A stretch of 64,000 nucleotides of DNA, from the NCBI RefSeq assembly GCF_963082655.1, contig NC_081555.1, forward strand, positions 178,903,442 through 178,967,441, given 5' to 3'. Of this stretch, positions 45,226 to 55,484 are shown piece by piece. Position 1 is the first letter of the stretch. Each line of letters starts with the position of its first letter. The notes beneath the pieces are model-generated. The model was not told the origin of the DNA. It searched no databases and saw only the letters and a program-made list of their open reading frames with translations. Position numbers and translations under genes: made by a program. The DNA is from Stomoxys calcitrans. Its lineage: Eukaryota > Arthropoda > Insecta > Diptera > Muscidae.

Positions 45226-45290
45226 ATTTCAGCCATATCGTATAAGAATTGCGCCTTCTAGGGTCTTCTCGGGTCTTTTCCAGAATTTGG
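45226..45290 (-). mobile_element. HINE-B/C unit fragment
   Basis: TTTCAGCCATATCGTATAAG and TTGCGCCTTCTAGGG repeat the sequence just left of the HINE-A copy (44230-44270). This suggests the HINE-A inserted into, or duplicated, an older HINE unit. Confidence 0.55.
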
Positions 45291-45566
45291 CTCAGTGTGA
45301 ATATCTGCTGTATGGTTTGAATATCAGGCCCGAAGCCGCATTGATAGGACCAAATTATCTAATTTACTAGGTTTAATTGATGGGGAGCAGATTTATACCC
45401 CTGTAGTTCGTACATTCGGTCTTGTCTTTTTTGTCGTATACGGGACATATTATGCTAAGGTTCCAATCATTAGGTATGTGTTCTTCTAACCAGATCGCGC
45501 AGACGAGCTGAAGCATACGCCTTATCATCATGTCACCACCGGTTTTATATAGTTCAACTGGCAACC
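45291..45566 (-). pseudogene. LINE reverse transcriptase fragment, RTE-like
   Basis: The minus-strand frame 45564-45373 reads MPVELYKTGGDMMIRRMLQL, then WLEEHIPNDWNLSIICPVYD and TECTNYRGINLLPIN. This is the first part of a reverse transcriptase domain, most like RTE/BovB-type proteins (AELFK.GG, W...IICP..KKGD...C.NYRGI.LL). The catalytic boxes downstream are missing. SINE-2 begins just past its start. Confidence 0.85.
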
Positions 45567-45568
45567 AT

Positions 45569-45743
45569 GGGCGCCCCGGTAGCCGAATTGGTAGCGTGCG
45601 TGGATTACCAGTGCAGGGGTCGTGGGTTCGATTCCCGCCAGAAGCCTTGGTCTGTCACTACTGTGGTATCACAATGGACCTAGAATTGTCTAAGTGAGTC
45701 TGTAAAGGACTGCCACTCTTTCTTAACCCTAACCCCCTAACCC
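45569..45743 (+). mobile_element. SINE-2, tRNA-derived with LINE-like 3' end
   Basis: The tRNA-like head reads GCGCCCCGGTAGCCGAATTG (A box region), then AGGGGTCGTGGGTTCGATTC with B box GGTTCGATTCC near 45626-45636. The 3' part CTGTGGTATCACAATGGACC, AATTGTCTAAGTGAGTCTG and the TTAACCCTAACC tail resembles the LINE 3' end at 37911-37984. An intact tRNA gene is unlikely, since the acceptor stem does not pair well and the sequence continues into the SINE tail. Confidence 0.8.
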
Positions 45744-45962
45744 ATCGGCTATATGGACCGATATAGCCCATTTACAATCCCAACCGACCTACACTAATGA
45801 GAAGTATTCTAGCAAAATTTCAAGCAGCGAACTTTATTCCGAACACGGCTAAATCGACTAAGCTGTTTTATATCTCGTTCGGTCTAATATCAATATTTCT
45901 ATGTTTTACAAACGGAATGACGAAATCAGTATACCCCATCCGATGGTGGAGGGCATAAAAAA
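45744..45962 (-). mobile_element. HINE-B, 5' end only
   Basis: AGCCCATTTACAATCCCAACC, ACGGCTAAATCGACTAAGC and TATACCCCATCCGATGGTGGAGGGCAT match the family-B 5' block in minus orientation. The GTCCGTC tract is deleted. Confidence 0.75.
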
Positions 45963-45984
45963 GAAAACGTGTTATGTGTGAATG

Positions 45985-46755
45985 TGTCTATTGCAATTAT
46001 TTGCAAGCTCTTGGGCCTACTTGTGTTTATATAATCGGTCAAGAACCTGACATCGATCCAATATAAACTGATCTCGCGATATGAATCCTTAAGCCCCTGG
46101 AAGCCGCAATTTTTGTCCGATTTAGCTGAAATTTTGCCCATATTGTTTTGTTATCTATGCTAAGTACGGTCCAAATCGGTCAAGAACCAAACTTTGCTCC
46201 AATATAAACTGATCTCCCGATTTGACTTCTTAAGCCTCTGGAAGCCGCAATTTTTATCCGATTTGGCTGAAATTTCGCACAAAGTGTTCTGTTACGACTC
46301 CCAAAACCTGGTATAGCTCCCATATAAACCGGTCTCTCGATCATGCTTGTTCGGTTCCAAGAGGCTTTAATTTTTGTTGGTTTGACAGAAGTTTGAAATG
46401 CATTGGGTTGCCCAAAAAGTAATTGCGGATTTTTTTGAAGAAAGTAAATGCATTTTTAATAAAACTTAGAATGAACTTTAATCAAATATACTTTTTTTAC
46501 ACTTTTTTCTAAAGCAAGCTAAAAGTAACAGCTGATAACTGACAGAAGAAAGAATGCAATTACAGAGTCACAAGCTGTGAAAAAATTTGTCAACGCCGAC
46601 TATATGAAAAATCCGCAATTACTTTTTGGGCAACCCAATAGAAAAAATTATGCCCTTCAAATAAATTTTTTTTAGTTAAATTTTTAGCAAAATCCATGGT
46701 GGTGGGTTTCCAAGATTCGGCCCGGCAAACTTTGTATGCTTTTACTTGTTTTTGT
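45985..46755 (+). mobile_element. HINE-C, 3' part, interrupted by a mariner MITE
   Basis: Three units (AAGCC.CTGGAAGCCGCAATTTTT, GTCCAAATCGGTCAAGAACC) lead to ATTATGCCCTTCAAATAAATT and the C-type end CATGGTGGTGGGTTTCC, AAGATTCGGCCCGGC and TTTTACTTG. The hairpin's second arm is damaged (GGCAAACTTTG). The MITE at 46403-46638 splits the last unit from the terminal segment. Confidence 0.8.
46403..46638. mobile_element. Mariner MITE, 236 bp
   Basis: The inverted ends are TTGGGTTGCCCAAAAAG followed by TAATTGCGGATTTTT and the reverse complement. The right flank is TA; the left flank is CA, probably a changed TA. Its two halves match the outer parts of the mariner copy at 54116-55044 (AACTTTAATCAAATATA on the left, AGCAAGCTAAAAGTAACAGC and CAACGCCGACTATAT on the right). 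It is therefore an internally deleted member of that family. Confidence 0.9.
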
Positions 46756-48400
46756 TTAATACAGTTCTTACGCTCTCTCCTTCTATCAAGAAGGAGAGAC
46801 ACAAGATAGTAATTATTAGACCATTAACGAGTTTTTGGTTTTACAACAAAAGAAAGGTCCTTTGACCATAGGTGAGGCTGCTAAAGTATTTATAATAAGC
46901 ATAGTTAGTTACTACCAATAATGATACGTTTATGGCAATCGTTTGAGTTGTTGAAGCGAAACGTTATACAGTTACAATAAAGATAAAAATTCGTAGTAAA
47001 AGTATTTGGTTTGTTGTAAAAATGTCCCAAACGTTTTATTTTATTGCTTGTCAAAAAAATTGTCAACATCGGTCCATGTTTCGTTATGGCCCCCTTTGAA
47101 AAGTAGCGCCCTATTTTAGGTACTTCGAAGTTTGTAGCCACATTTTCGTAAAGTGCGTAAAAATCGCCCTTGCAAATATCGAACCCAATTTTGGTTTCCC
47201 GCTTTATGCTGCAAATGTTACACTACTCCCTCAGCATACAGTGAATATTCCAATTATGACACAATTACCAGCTCATATTTTGCAGTTACCCAATATTTTC
47301 GCACCAAAGCAATTCTCATACCCCCCTCGAGGTATTGCAAGAAATTTCGCTAACGGGAATTTGCATCGTTATTTTTAGCGACAAGTGCTGCTGCTGCTCC
47401 GGCATTGCCTTTCTACATTCAGCCATGATGTGCACTTAGCCTGGGTTGTTAGCAAGCTGTGTTGCGTTAGGCTGCAGTATGAGTTGGGAGAAAAAAATGA
47501 ATGCAGAAGACTATGCTGTCATAGCTTCCTTCATAGTGTCGGGCTGGGTGCTTTGTTTGTTGGATTGGTTGGTGCAAAGGAATCTATGTTGGGTGATTGT
47601 TGGGTTGCTTGCTCCGTTGGTTGTTTTAGCGGACTGGATGGCTGTCTTGTCTGTCATTCTGGGCAAAATGTTAAGTACATTCGCTATAATCGAGCTGGTG
47701 GATGTGTGAATTTTTCGCTGGGCTGTTACTCTGTGTATGTATGTGTCTGTTGTTGAGACTGTCGGTGTGTGAAAGTGTCACAGTGTTTGTATAGCAGACA
47801 ATATGGCTTTTGGCTTACTTCAGCCTTGTCTTTGTGGATTTTGGTCTATCTGCCATGGTTCGGTTTTTGTTTGATAGTTTTCGTTTTCGCTTATTTTTCG
47901 ATGGTTTGTTTTTTTCTTGTCTTTGAAAATGACTTTGAAAATGTTAATAAAAGAGACCCCCTTTATTTACATCAGACAAAGTTACTTGGATAATGCAGGG
48001 TCGTTCTGTGCGTTGATTCTTTTGAAAGATAGTGTGTGTGTTTGTTTCTATGGCTTGTTTGTGAGACAAGGAAAGCAGCATCAGCAGCAGCTATGACAAC
48101 AACTACACCATCTTTTAAACGAGAATTTCATTATGACAGGACTGAAAGGATGTTTCTTGTAGAAACATAGGCAAAAAACTGAATCATATTACTGAATAAA
48201 AAACTCTCACACATACACGCACAAAGTTGTGAAAATCGAGCTAAAAACTGTTTTATATAGTTAACATTATCTTGCAAATATGGACTCTCATTTTTGCCTG
48301 TTTGTTTGGCATTGGCTGAAGGAGGCCACTTTTGTTAGAAGATTAAGTTTAGAGTTGCGTAGATTTTTTAATAATATTAATAGTACTATTCAGTACTAAC
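46756..48400. other. Non-coding stretch
   Basis: No gene is recognised. The plus-strand frames at 47385-47756 and 47446-47709 overlap in a G/T-rich patch (TTGGTTGG, TTGGGTTGC), and neither has a recognisable domain. Confidence 0.45.
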
Positions 48401-48404
48401 TTCA

Positions 48405-48875
48405 AAGATTCCTTAAACTGAGCTTGAAGATGAAAAGTTTCCAGTTTTCTATAATTTTTTTTTTGTTTTGGTAAAAAAATCTTTGGTGAAGGATTTTTTC
48501 CTTAATAGTAAGAATTTTTATTCTCAATTTTAGAATTATGATTACTAAGTTTTTGAGTCTCATTTCATGAAATTCATTAAACTGAGCTTGAAGATGAAGA
48601 GTTTCCAGTTATGTAAATTTTTTTTTGTTTTAGTAAAAAAATCTTTGGTGAAGGATTTTTTCCTTAATAGTAAGAATTTTTATTCTCAATTTTAGAATTG
48701 TGATTACTAAGTTTTTGAGTCTCCTTTCATGAGATTCATTAAACTGAGCTCGAAGATGAAAAGTTTACAGTTTTCTATATATTTTTTTTGGTTTAAGTAA
48801 AAAAATCTTTGGTGAAGAATTTTTCCTTAATATTAAGAATTTTTATTCTCAATTTTTGAACTATGTTTACTTCAA
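48405..48875. repeat. Three tandem copies of a unit of about 163 bp
   Basis: AAACTGAGCTTGAAGATGAA begins at 48415, 48580 and 48741. Each unit also has AAAAAAATCTTTGGTGAAG and AAGAATTTTTATTCTCAATT. Copies 1 and 2 are nearly identical; copy 3 is slightly more diverged and fades at its end. Confidence 0.95.
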
Positions 48876-50420
48876 TTTCTCATTTTTAAGTGCAAAAAAT
48901 TATTTTGGAAAGAGGGCAGAATTGAACCTTAATTATGGAACCAATGAGTGAAAAAAATGTCCTTAAGTTTTAAAGCAGTTCCCATATGCTCCCACATTGA
49001 ATTTAAGTATTAAGTGGTGCTATTTTCAATTCTTCTTTGAAAATGGTGTTCCACACGAATTTTACCATTGGGAATTAATTTCTTGGTACATTATTTTGCA
49101 TATTTATTTATATCAAATAATGGCAACACTTGTTTGGTTTAATCCCATTTCGCATTTGGCATTGGGGCCTTTGAGAGCAGACGTTGTCTCTGTGGGTCCG
49201 GCTTTGGGACAAACTTTATTTTCTGTCATTATGAAGGCTGTTAGGGATTGCGGTTATGTTTGTCGGCGAACTACAACTGACGCATATCGTCTTCGTAGTC
49301 TGCGGCGCGTAGAGGGAACTGTTTTCAAATTAAATTTCCGTTTGTGATATCTTTCTTGTTGGCCAACAACAGCAGCAGCAGCAGCAATAGCTACGACAAC
49401 AACTGAGACAATCGAAAAGTTAGAAGCAAACACCGGCAGCAATGGGCAACACCAGCAGCCGCCAGACACTATCGCCAATCATCATCATCAGCATCATCAT
49501 CGTCCAATGTGATGTGAGTTAAACAAAACAAAGTGGGAGATGGTCAAATGCTTGGCTGGGTCTGGAGCATCAACATCGGGGCTATGTAAATTAATAACAA
49601 ACGAACGTCGTCTCTGAATTAAAATGATTATCAGATTTATGCAGATGAAGATCATTAAGATGCATAAATATATTGTGGACCCCAACCGGGTTCTAATTAA
49701 GTAGATTTATGTATGAGTGCGTTGGCTAGCTGCCCGAGTGAATGAGTGAGTGACTGACTAACTGAGTGACTTGGGGCCAGGTCCCCAGCATATTAAAATA
49801 TATGGGAATCTAGCAAAGTGTGTGTGCCTCCATGTATAATTCAAAATTTATTAATTTGATTTCGGCAGTAACTGTCAAACCACATTTGATTGCTCACCAC
49901 AATCCAATGCAAGCAAGGCCCTTCAAAAAGCTTTTCAACTTTCTGCGGCTAACATTTGAATTTTCCCCTGATTGAGACGGTTTATTTATGAAGTCTCTGA
50001 TTTCATGAAGCGCTGCCGAGTAATAATAAATGCATAATGTCAATTCGATTGAGATTAGAAGGGTCTCAAAGGTATTTCACACTTAATCGAAAACTACTTT
50101 CAATTAGCGCAGCCACACAAAATCAAGCCGGGCTTAAATCTTTTGTTATTGAAAGTAATACAGAGATAAAAGATCAAATGAAGACTTCCATTAGTTCTAT
50201 GCTTGTTTTCGAATTTGATAAGAATTGACGTATTGGAAAGTTTCATGTGGTGCTGCAGTAAGCAATCACAGTTTGAGGATGCATATGGAATATGGATTAC
50301 AACAAAACATTGAATTTTTAATTATCAAAGAAAATATTGAAAATATTTCAATTTTAAAAACAAGAATCATCAAAATAACATTCTTCAAAGAATTAAAAAA
50401 AAATTGTCTTCATAACATTT
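48876..50420. other. Non-coding stretch with trinucleotide repeats
   Basis: (CAG)n lies near 49369-49385, and CATCATCATCAGCATCATCATC near 49481-49501. Short GAGTGA/ACTGA-type tracts lie near 49735-49765. No gene is recognised. Confidence 0.5.
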
Positions 50421-51657
50421 TCAAAAAAAAAAAAAAAACAAGTAAAAAGGCTTTAAGTTCGGCCGGGCCGAACTTTGGATACCCGCCATCTCGGGTATAT
50501 ATGAAAACCCCCTTTCGGCACAATCCGGTGAAAATTCGTTAGTTTGTGCATCCAAATTCGATACGGGTATGAATTGAAGTCAATGTTGAATTTTGAATTT
50601 CAAATTTCAGCGAAATCGGATTAAAAAATAAAGCTTTTATTAGCTTCAGACCCTCTATCGGGATATCGATCTATATGGCAGCTATACCTAAATATAGTCC
50701 GATCCGGATCCCGGTCAAACTAAGACTACCCACTGTTTCAAGTTTCAGCGAAATCGGGTAATAAATAGAGCGTTTATGGGCTTCAGACCCTTTACCGACA
50801 GATCGGTCTATATTGCAGCTATATCTAAATATTGTCCGATCTGAACCACATTTGGGTCCTATGTTAGGAGGCGTAAAACTACTCAATGTTTCAAATTTCA
50901 GCAAAATCGGTTAAAAAATTAAGCTTTTATGGGCTTCAGACCCTTTATCTGGAGATCGATCTATATGGCAGCTATATCTAAATATGGACCGATCTAATCC
51001 ATATTTAGGTCAGATGTCGGAAGGCTTAAAATAACCCACTGTTTTAAATTGCAGCGAAATTGGGTAATAAATAAAGCTTTTATGGGCTTCAGACCCTCTA
51101 TCGGGAGATCGGTATATATGGCAGTTACATCTATATATAGACCGATCTAATCCATATTTGGGTCAGATGTCGGGAAGTTTAAAATAACCCACTGTTGCGC
51201 ATTTCAGCGAAATCACGTTCTAAATAAAGCTTTTATGATCTTCAGACCCTTTATCGGGAGATCGGTCTATATGGTAGATACATCTAAATATAGTCCAATC
51301 TGAACCATATTTGGGTCGGGAAGCCTTAAACTACTCACTGTTTCAAATTTCAGCAACATCGGATGAAAAATATTTTTATAGGCGTTAGACCCTTTATCGG
51401 AAAATCGGTCTATATAGCAGCTATATCCAAATATGGTCCGATTAGACCCGTTCAAGAACTTAACCAGCGTGCATCAAAAAATCGTATCTGTGCCAAATTA
51501 TAGCTAAATATCTCAATTTTTGAAGGCTCTAGAGTGATTACAACAGAGGGACGGACAGACACACGGACATCATAAAATTGTCTTAGAATTTTACGACGAT
51601 CCGAAATATATTTACTTTGTAGTGTCGGAAATTGATATTTCGATGTGTTGCAAACGG
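50421..51657 (-). mobile_element. HINE-A, near complete, six internal units
   Basis: The 3' end reads ACAAGTAAAAAGGCTTTAAG, hairpin TTCGGCCGGGCCGAA and TTTGGATACCCGCC. Units carry CTATATGGCAGC-type cores near 50671, 50808, 50961, 51113, 51267 and 51410, spaced 137-154 bp. The 5' block (GACGGACAGACACACGGAC, TATTTCGATGTGTTGCAAACGG) is cut just before the TATACCC end. Confidence 0.85.
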
Positions 51658-51735
51658 CTATATATGTAAAGCATATTTCGTCAAAATCCGGTGAAAAAAT
51701 GCATCCCTTATGACTCATAGCAGCTATATAAACCG
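51658..51735 (-). mobile_element. HINE-A 3'-region fragment
   Basis: TATATATGTAAAGCATATTTCG, TCCGGTGAAAAAATGCATCCC and TCATAGCAGCTATA match the segment just inside a family-A 3' end. It is joined directly to the 5' block of the previous copy, implying a deletion between two tandem copies. Confidence 0.65.
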
Positions 51736-52012
51736 GTCATATAAACCGGTCTTGGGTCTTGACTTCTTGAGCCTCTAGAGGGCGCAATTCTTATTCGAAT
51801 GGGCTGACCATTTACACAGGTCTCCAACATATAATTTAATTGTGTTCCGAACCGGACCATATCTTGATATCGCTTTAATAGCAGATCAAATCTTTTCTTT
51901 TATTCTTTTTTTGCCTAAGAATAGATGGCGGGAAAAGAACTCGACAAATGCGATACATGGTGGAGGGTATATAAGATTCGGGCCGGCCGAACTTAGCACT
52001 CGTCTACTTCTT
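51736..52012 (+). mobile_element. HINE-B, 3' part
   Basis: GACTTCTTGAGCCTCTAGAG, TTGATATCGCTTTAATAGC, GAACTCGACAAATGCGATAC, ATGGTGGAGGGTATATAAG and hairpin TTCGGGCCGGCCGAA lead to the end. The terminal CTTACTTG is altered to TCTACTTC. Confidence 0.8.
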
Positions 52013-54113
52013 TCTATTCCAATTTTTTCATACATATTTAATGCGGTGACGTGAAAATTCCCTTCCATTTTTGTCTTACCGCTTAATTGCAAAGAATTTC
52101 CACTTATCCGAACCACGCTTAACTGAAAATAACGGATATGTGATACAAACGGTAGCAATTTAAGCATTTCACTTTTCTGGTTTTGACTGTAGAGGTATGT
52201 GTTTACAATGTAACCCCAAAGAAAATTCTGGAGAAAAATATTTTCTTTAAAATTGCATGATAAGATTAGATTTTGATCTCCTCACCACAAATGAGGTTCT
52301 TATTGGGAGTTGCTCCTCTTTTGTATAGTTTTCTAAACAATTTGACAGTAAAAGCCCACTTTACCTGTGACATCAATTCAAATGACTGATATATCTTCTG
52401 CTGCTGCATTCAATTTTTGGGCGGTTTACTACGCTGAAGGTGTTTTTAAAAATCAACATTCCTGGAATAGTTTCAAATCCACATGGATGACACTTTCCTT
52501 TTAAGGAGCAGACTTTGAATGGTATTAAATTGTGCTTAAATAGACAGACCTTGATTTTTGTTTTAAATGTGGCTGCAGTCCACCAAGATTCCGAAAAAAA
52601 GATGCAGAAAAGAAGGCATTTTTTCCTCTCACCACCCGACTCTCCCCTATCTCCACAATAGTCTCTTTCCTATTCGTTTACATTTCTGTAATAGAACGCA
52701 TTTAAAATGTTTATTTTTGGAACATCCTAAAGGGAATGGCTGTGAAGAAGGCGTTGAAAACATTGCAGAACTCTAGAGCAGAGAGTATAGAGAAAGGGAG
52801 ACTTTAAACGCGATGGCCTCAGCCATGTCGGTGAGATGCCGTTGGTAAATGTGTAAAATAAAAATAAAACACACATAAATTTCCTTTCAAAGCAAATTTA
52901 CTTAAGATGAGCATTTTGGAAAAAAAAACCCAAAGAAATCTTTCGCCTTAGCAACACCAACCAAACTCCCTTACACCAAACACTAAGAGGGCCATGACTC
53001 TGCAGAGGGCAGGGTTGTGTTGGGTTGGGCCAAGACGACTTGTTCCCCCCCCCCCCAACGAAAAGACAAACAATATTCAACACCCTTCGAAGGGACGATG
53101 GAGTCGCCCAACCAACTCACCAACAACACCACCACCACCACCAAAGGCAGAAAATAGTACCAAGCAGATTTAAGATTTACAGATTTAATAGAAAAATAAA
53201 ATTAAATTTTGTGTAAATTAATTTGCGGCTGTTTTTGGTTGTCAAAACACCGACAAATACCCATAGACTCTGGCCCAGCCTCGGCATACTTTTAATTCCA
53301 CTTTCTTCATTTCCATTTGAGGTGGCCGCAATTTTCCCCCCTATCTACCTCATTTGCTCGCCACCTGGTGGATGCCATACAGATTCGAAACTTGGCGAGC
53401 TGGAAACGTTTACTGTTTGTTTGGGGCGGTTAAACTGATAACGAATGATAACCAAGTACCACACCAAGTTGTTGACATCAATGAGGCCGGCATTTTTATC
53501 CTAACGCTCGACTAGAGAACTTTTTTTGAATTTATTTAAATAAATTTTTGAAACTCAAACAAAAAAAAAACAACAACAGACGTTCATTTACAAAATATAC
53601 TAATTGGTCTTGAATCTACACAAATAGAGAGCTACTAAATTGATAAGAATTTTTGAGAGTAGCTAAACATTTACGGGAGATAAAGTGAATGGATCGTTTT
53701 TTTATGGGCCAAACTAATTGATACAAACATACGTTAATGCCAATTTTAAATGCCTTAAAAATTTCTGATGTAAAACTTTTGCCACAAAATTTAACAGGCA
53801 GTTGGTGATATTAACGCTGATCAAGAAAACAAATGAAATAGTTTTATAACATGTCTTTCAGAGCCCAATGAATTAAGGAAGCCCTCTATCATCAAGCCAA
53901 CATTTTAATCGGAATAACCTCAATGATGTAAGCAGAGTTTCTCCATAGGATTTCTCTGGGGCAATGCTATTGTCCATGAAAGTAACAAAGAGAAACAAAC
54001 TAATTTATTGATAGCTAAACAGTGGTGGGCAACAGCATACAGACTATTGCATATTGTTGTGTAAGTCCACAAGAACATCAGTCCATGGGCTTTGAAAATG
54101 TGCGCAAATGTAT
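52013..54113. other. Non-coding stretch
   Basis: No gene is recognised. C14 lies near 53045-53058 and (CCA)n near 53126-53142. The short open frames are low complexity. Confidence 0.5.
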
Positions 54114-54115
54114 TA

Positions 54116-55044
54116 TTGGGTTGCCCAAAAAGTAATTGCGGATTTTTAAAAAAAAAATTAAATGCGTTTTTAATAAAGCTTAGAATGGACTTTAATCAAA
54201 TATATAATTGCCATTTTGTTCGATAACCTTTTGCCATCTTCCTGGCAAATTTAGTATTCCACGCTCATAGAACTTCTGGCCTTTATCTGCAAAAAACTGA
54301 ACCAAGTGCGATTTTATAGCCTCATCATTGCCGAAAGTTTTACCATTTAAGGAGTTCTGCAAAGATCGAAATAAATGGTAGTCTGATGGTGCAAGGTCAG
54401 GGCTATATGGTCACTCAGTTTTTGGCGAGTGATCAAAGATGTGTGCGGTCTAGCGTTGTCCTGGTGGAATATGACACCTTTACGATTGACCAAATCTGGT
54501 CGCTTCTCCTTGATGGCTGTATTCAATTTGTCCAATTGGTGACAGTAAACATCCGAATTAATCGTTTGGTTCCTTGGAAGCAGCTCAAAATATACCACAC
54601 CCTTCCAATCCCACCAAATAGACAGCATAACCTTCTTTTGGTGGATATCAGCCTTTGAAGTGGTTTGAGCTGGTTCACCATGCTTGGACCATGATCGTTT
54701 TCGACTAACGTTGTTGTAAACAATCTATTTTTCATCTCCAGTTATGATTCGTTTTAAAAACGGATCGAATTCATTGCCATTAAGGTGCATATCACAAGCG
54801 TTGGTTGATTCGGTTTGTTAAATGAATTTCTTTCAATACATGAGGTACCCATATTAAAATTGACGCCAAACAAACAAATGTAAACAAAATTTCGCGCACT
54901 TTTTTTCTAAAGCAAGCTAAAAGTAACAGCTGATAACTGACAGAAGAAAGAATGCAATTACAGAGTCACAAGCCGTTGAAAAAATTTGTCAACGCCGACT
55001 ATATTACTACTATATTATCCACAATTACTTTTTGGGCAACCCAA
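54116..55044 (-). mobile_element. Mariner element, internally deleted, with TA duplication
   Basis: The ends are inverted (TTGGGTTGCCCAAAAAG followed by TAATTGCGG; the right end has TCCACAATTACTTTTTGGG). TA lies on each side (54114-54115 and 55045-55046). A transposase remnant fills the middle on the minus strand. The 929-bp length is short for a mariner of about 1.3 kb, because the part encoding the DNA-binding domain is missing near 54850-54895. Confidence 0.9.
54205..54850 (-). pseudogene. Mariner transposase, broken
   Basis: This is a cut-and-paste transposase of the mariner DD34D type, similar in style to the transposase part of SETMAR. Minus-strand pieces in order are KEIHLTNRIN, TGDEK with the first catalytic aspartate (followed by a TAG near 54727 where tryptophan is usual), SWSKHGEP, MLSIWWDWKGVVYFELLP (from 54628), VIFHQDNARPHTSL with the second aspartate, then a deletion and frameshift after RQKL. 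In the shifted frame near 54395-54415 the block PYSPDLAPSDYHLF keeps the third aspartate. The C-terminus (EAIKSHLVQFFADKGQ) is present. The N-terminal helix-turn-helix region is absent. It cannot encode an active enzyme as it stands. Confidence 0.9.
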
Positions 55045-55046
55045 TA

Positions 55047-55199
55047 CTTTGACCTCCACTGATGTAGAGTGTTGCAGAACTTTACCGAGTAGTTAGAAAT
55101 CCCATAGGTTCTAACATAATCAATATTTGGTTTAGTAATAAGTTGATAGGATATTCCTCTTCGACAATATTTGTATATACTTTACAGATCGTTTTTCAA
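55047..55199. other. Short unassigned stretch
   Basis: No gene or repeat is recognised between the mariner and the next HINE fragment. Confidence 0.4.
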
Positions 55200-55440
55200 A
55201 CCCACTGCTTTATTAGTTTAGTCGAAATATCGATTTCCGACCATTCAAAGTGTATGCATATGTATATCCTAAGACTTTTTAACGATGTCCTTATGTCTGT
55301 CTGTCTGATCGTTTTTCTTTCTGTCCTATGCACCGACCGTTCCCACGGAGTATTATAGAGATTGGACTTTATGTGGATATAGCTGCCATACAGATCAATT
55401 ATCCGATTCCGGGTCTTAGTAGAGCTGACCAAATTTCAAA
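55200..55440 (+). mobile_element. HINE-A 5' part, decayed
   Basis: TCGAAATATCGATTTCCGACC, AACGATGTCCTTATGTCTGTC and GTGGATATAGCTGCCATACAG follow the family-A order from the 5' block into the first unit. The TATACCC start is lost. Confidence 0.6.
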
Positions 55441-55484
55441 GTCACAATCTATGGCAATATCGATACTACCGATATTTTATTTTA

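Noticed and set aside
45571..45650. Possible tRNA gene
   Set aside because: The A and B boxes are good, but the cloverleaf does not close well and the sequence runs on into a LINE-like tail, so SINE-2 is the better call.
45721..45743. Telomere-like CCCTAACCCC sequence
   Set aside because: It is the short repeated tail of SINE-2, and similar CCTAA tails end the LINE at 37763-37984.
47385..47756. Overlapping open frames with hydrophobic stretches
   Set aside because: They lie in a G/T-biased patch; hydrophobicity follows from base composition, and two frames overlap without either being better.
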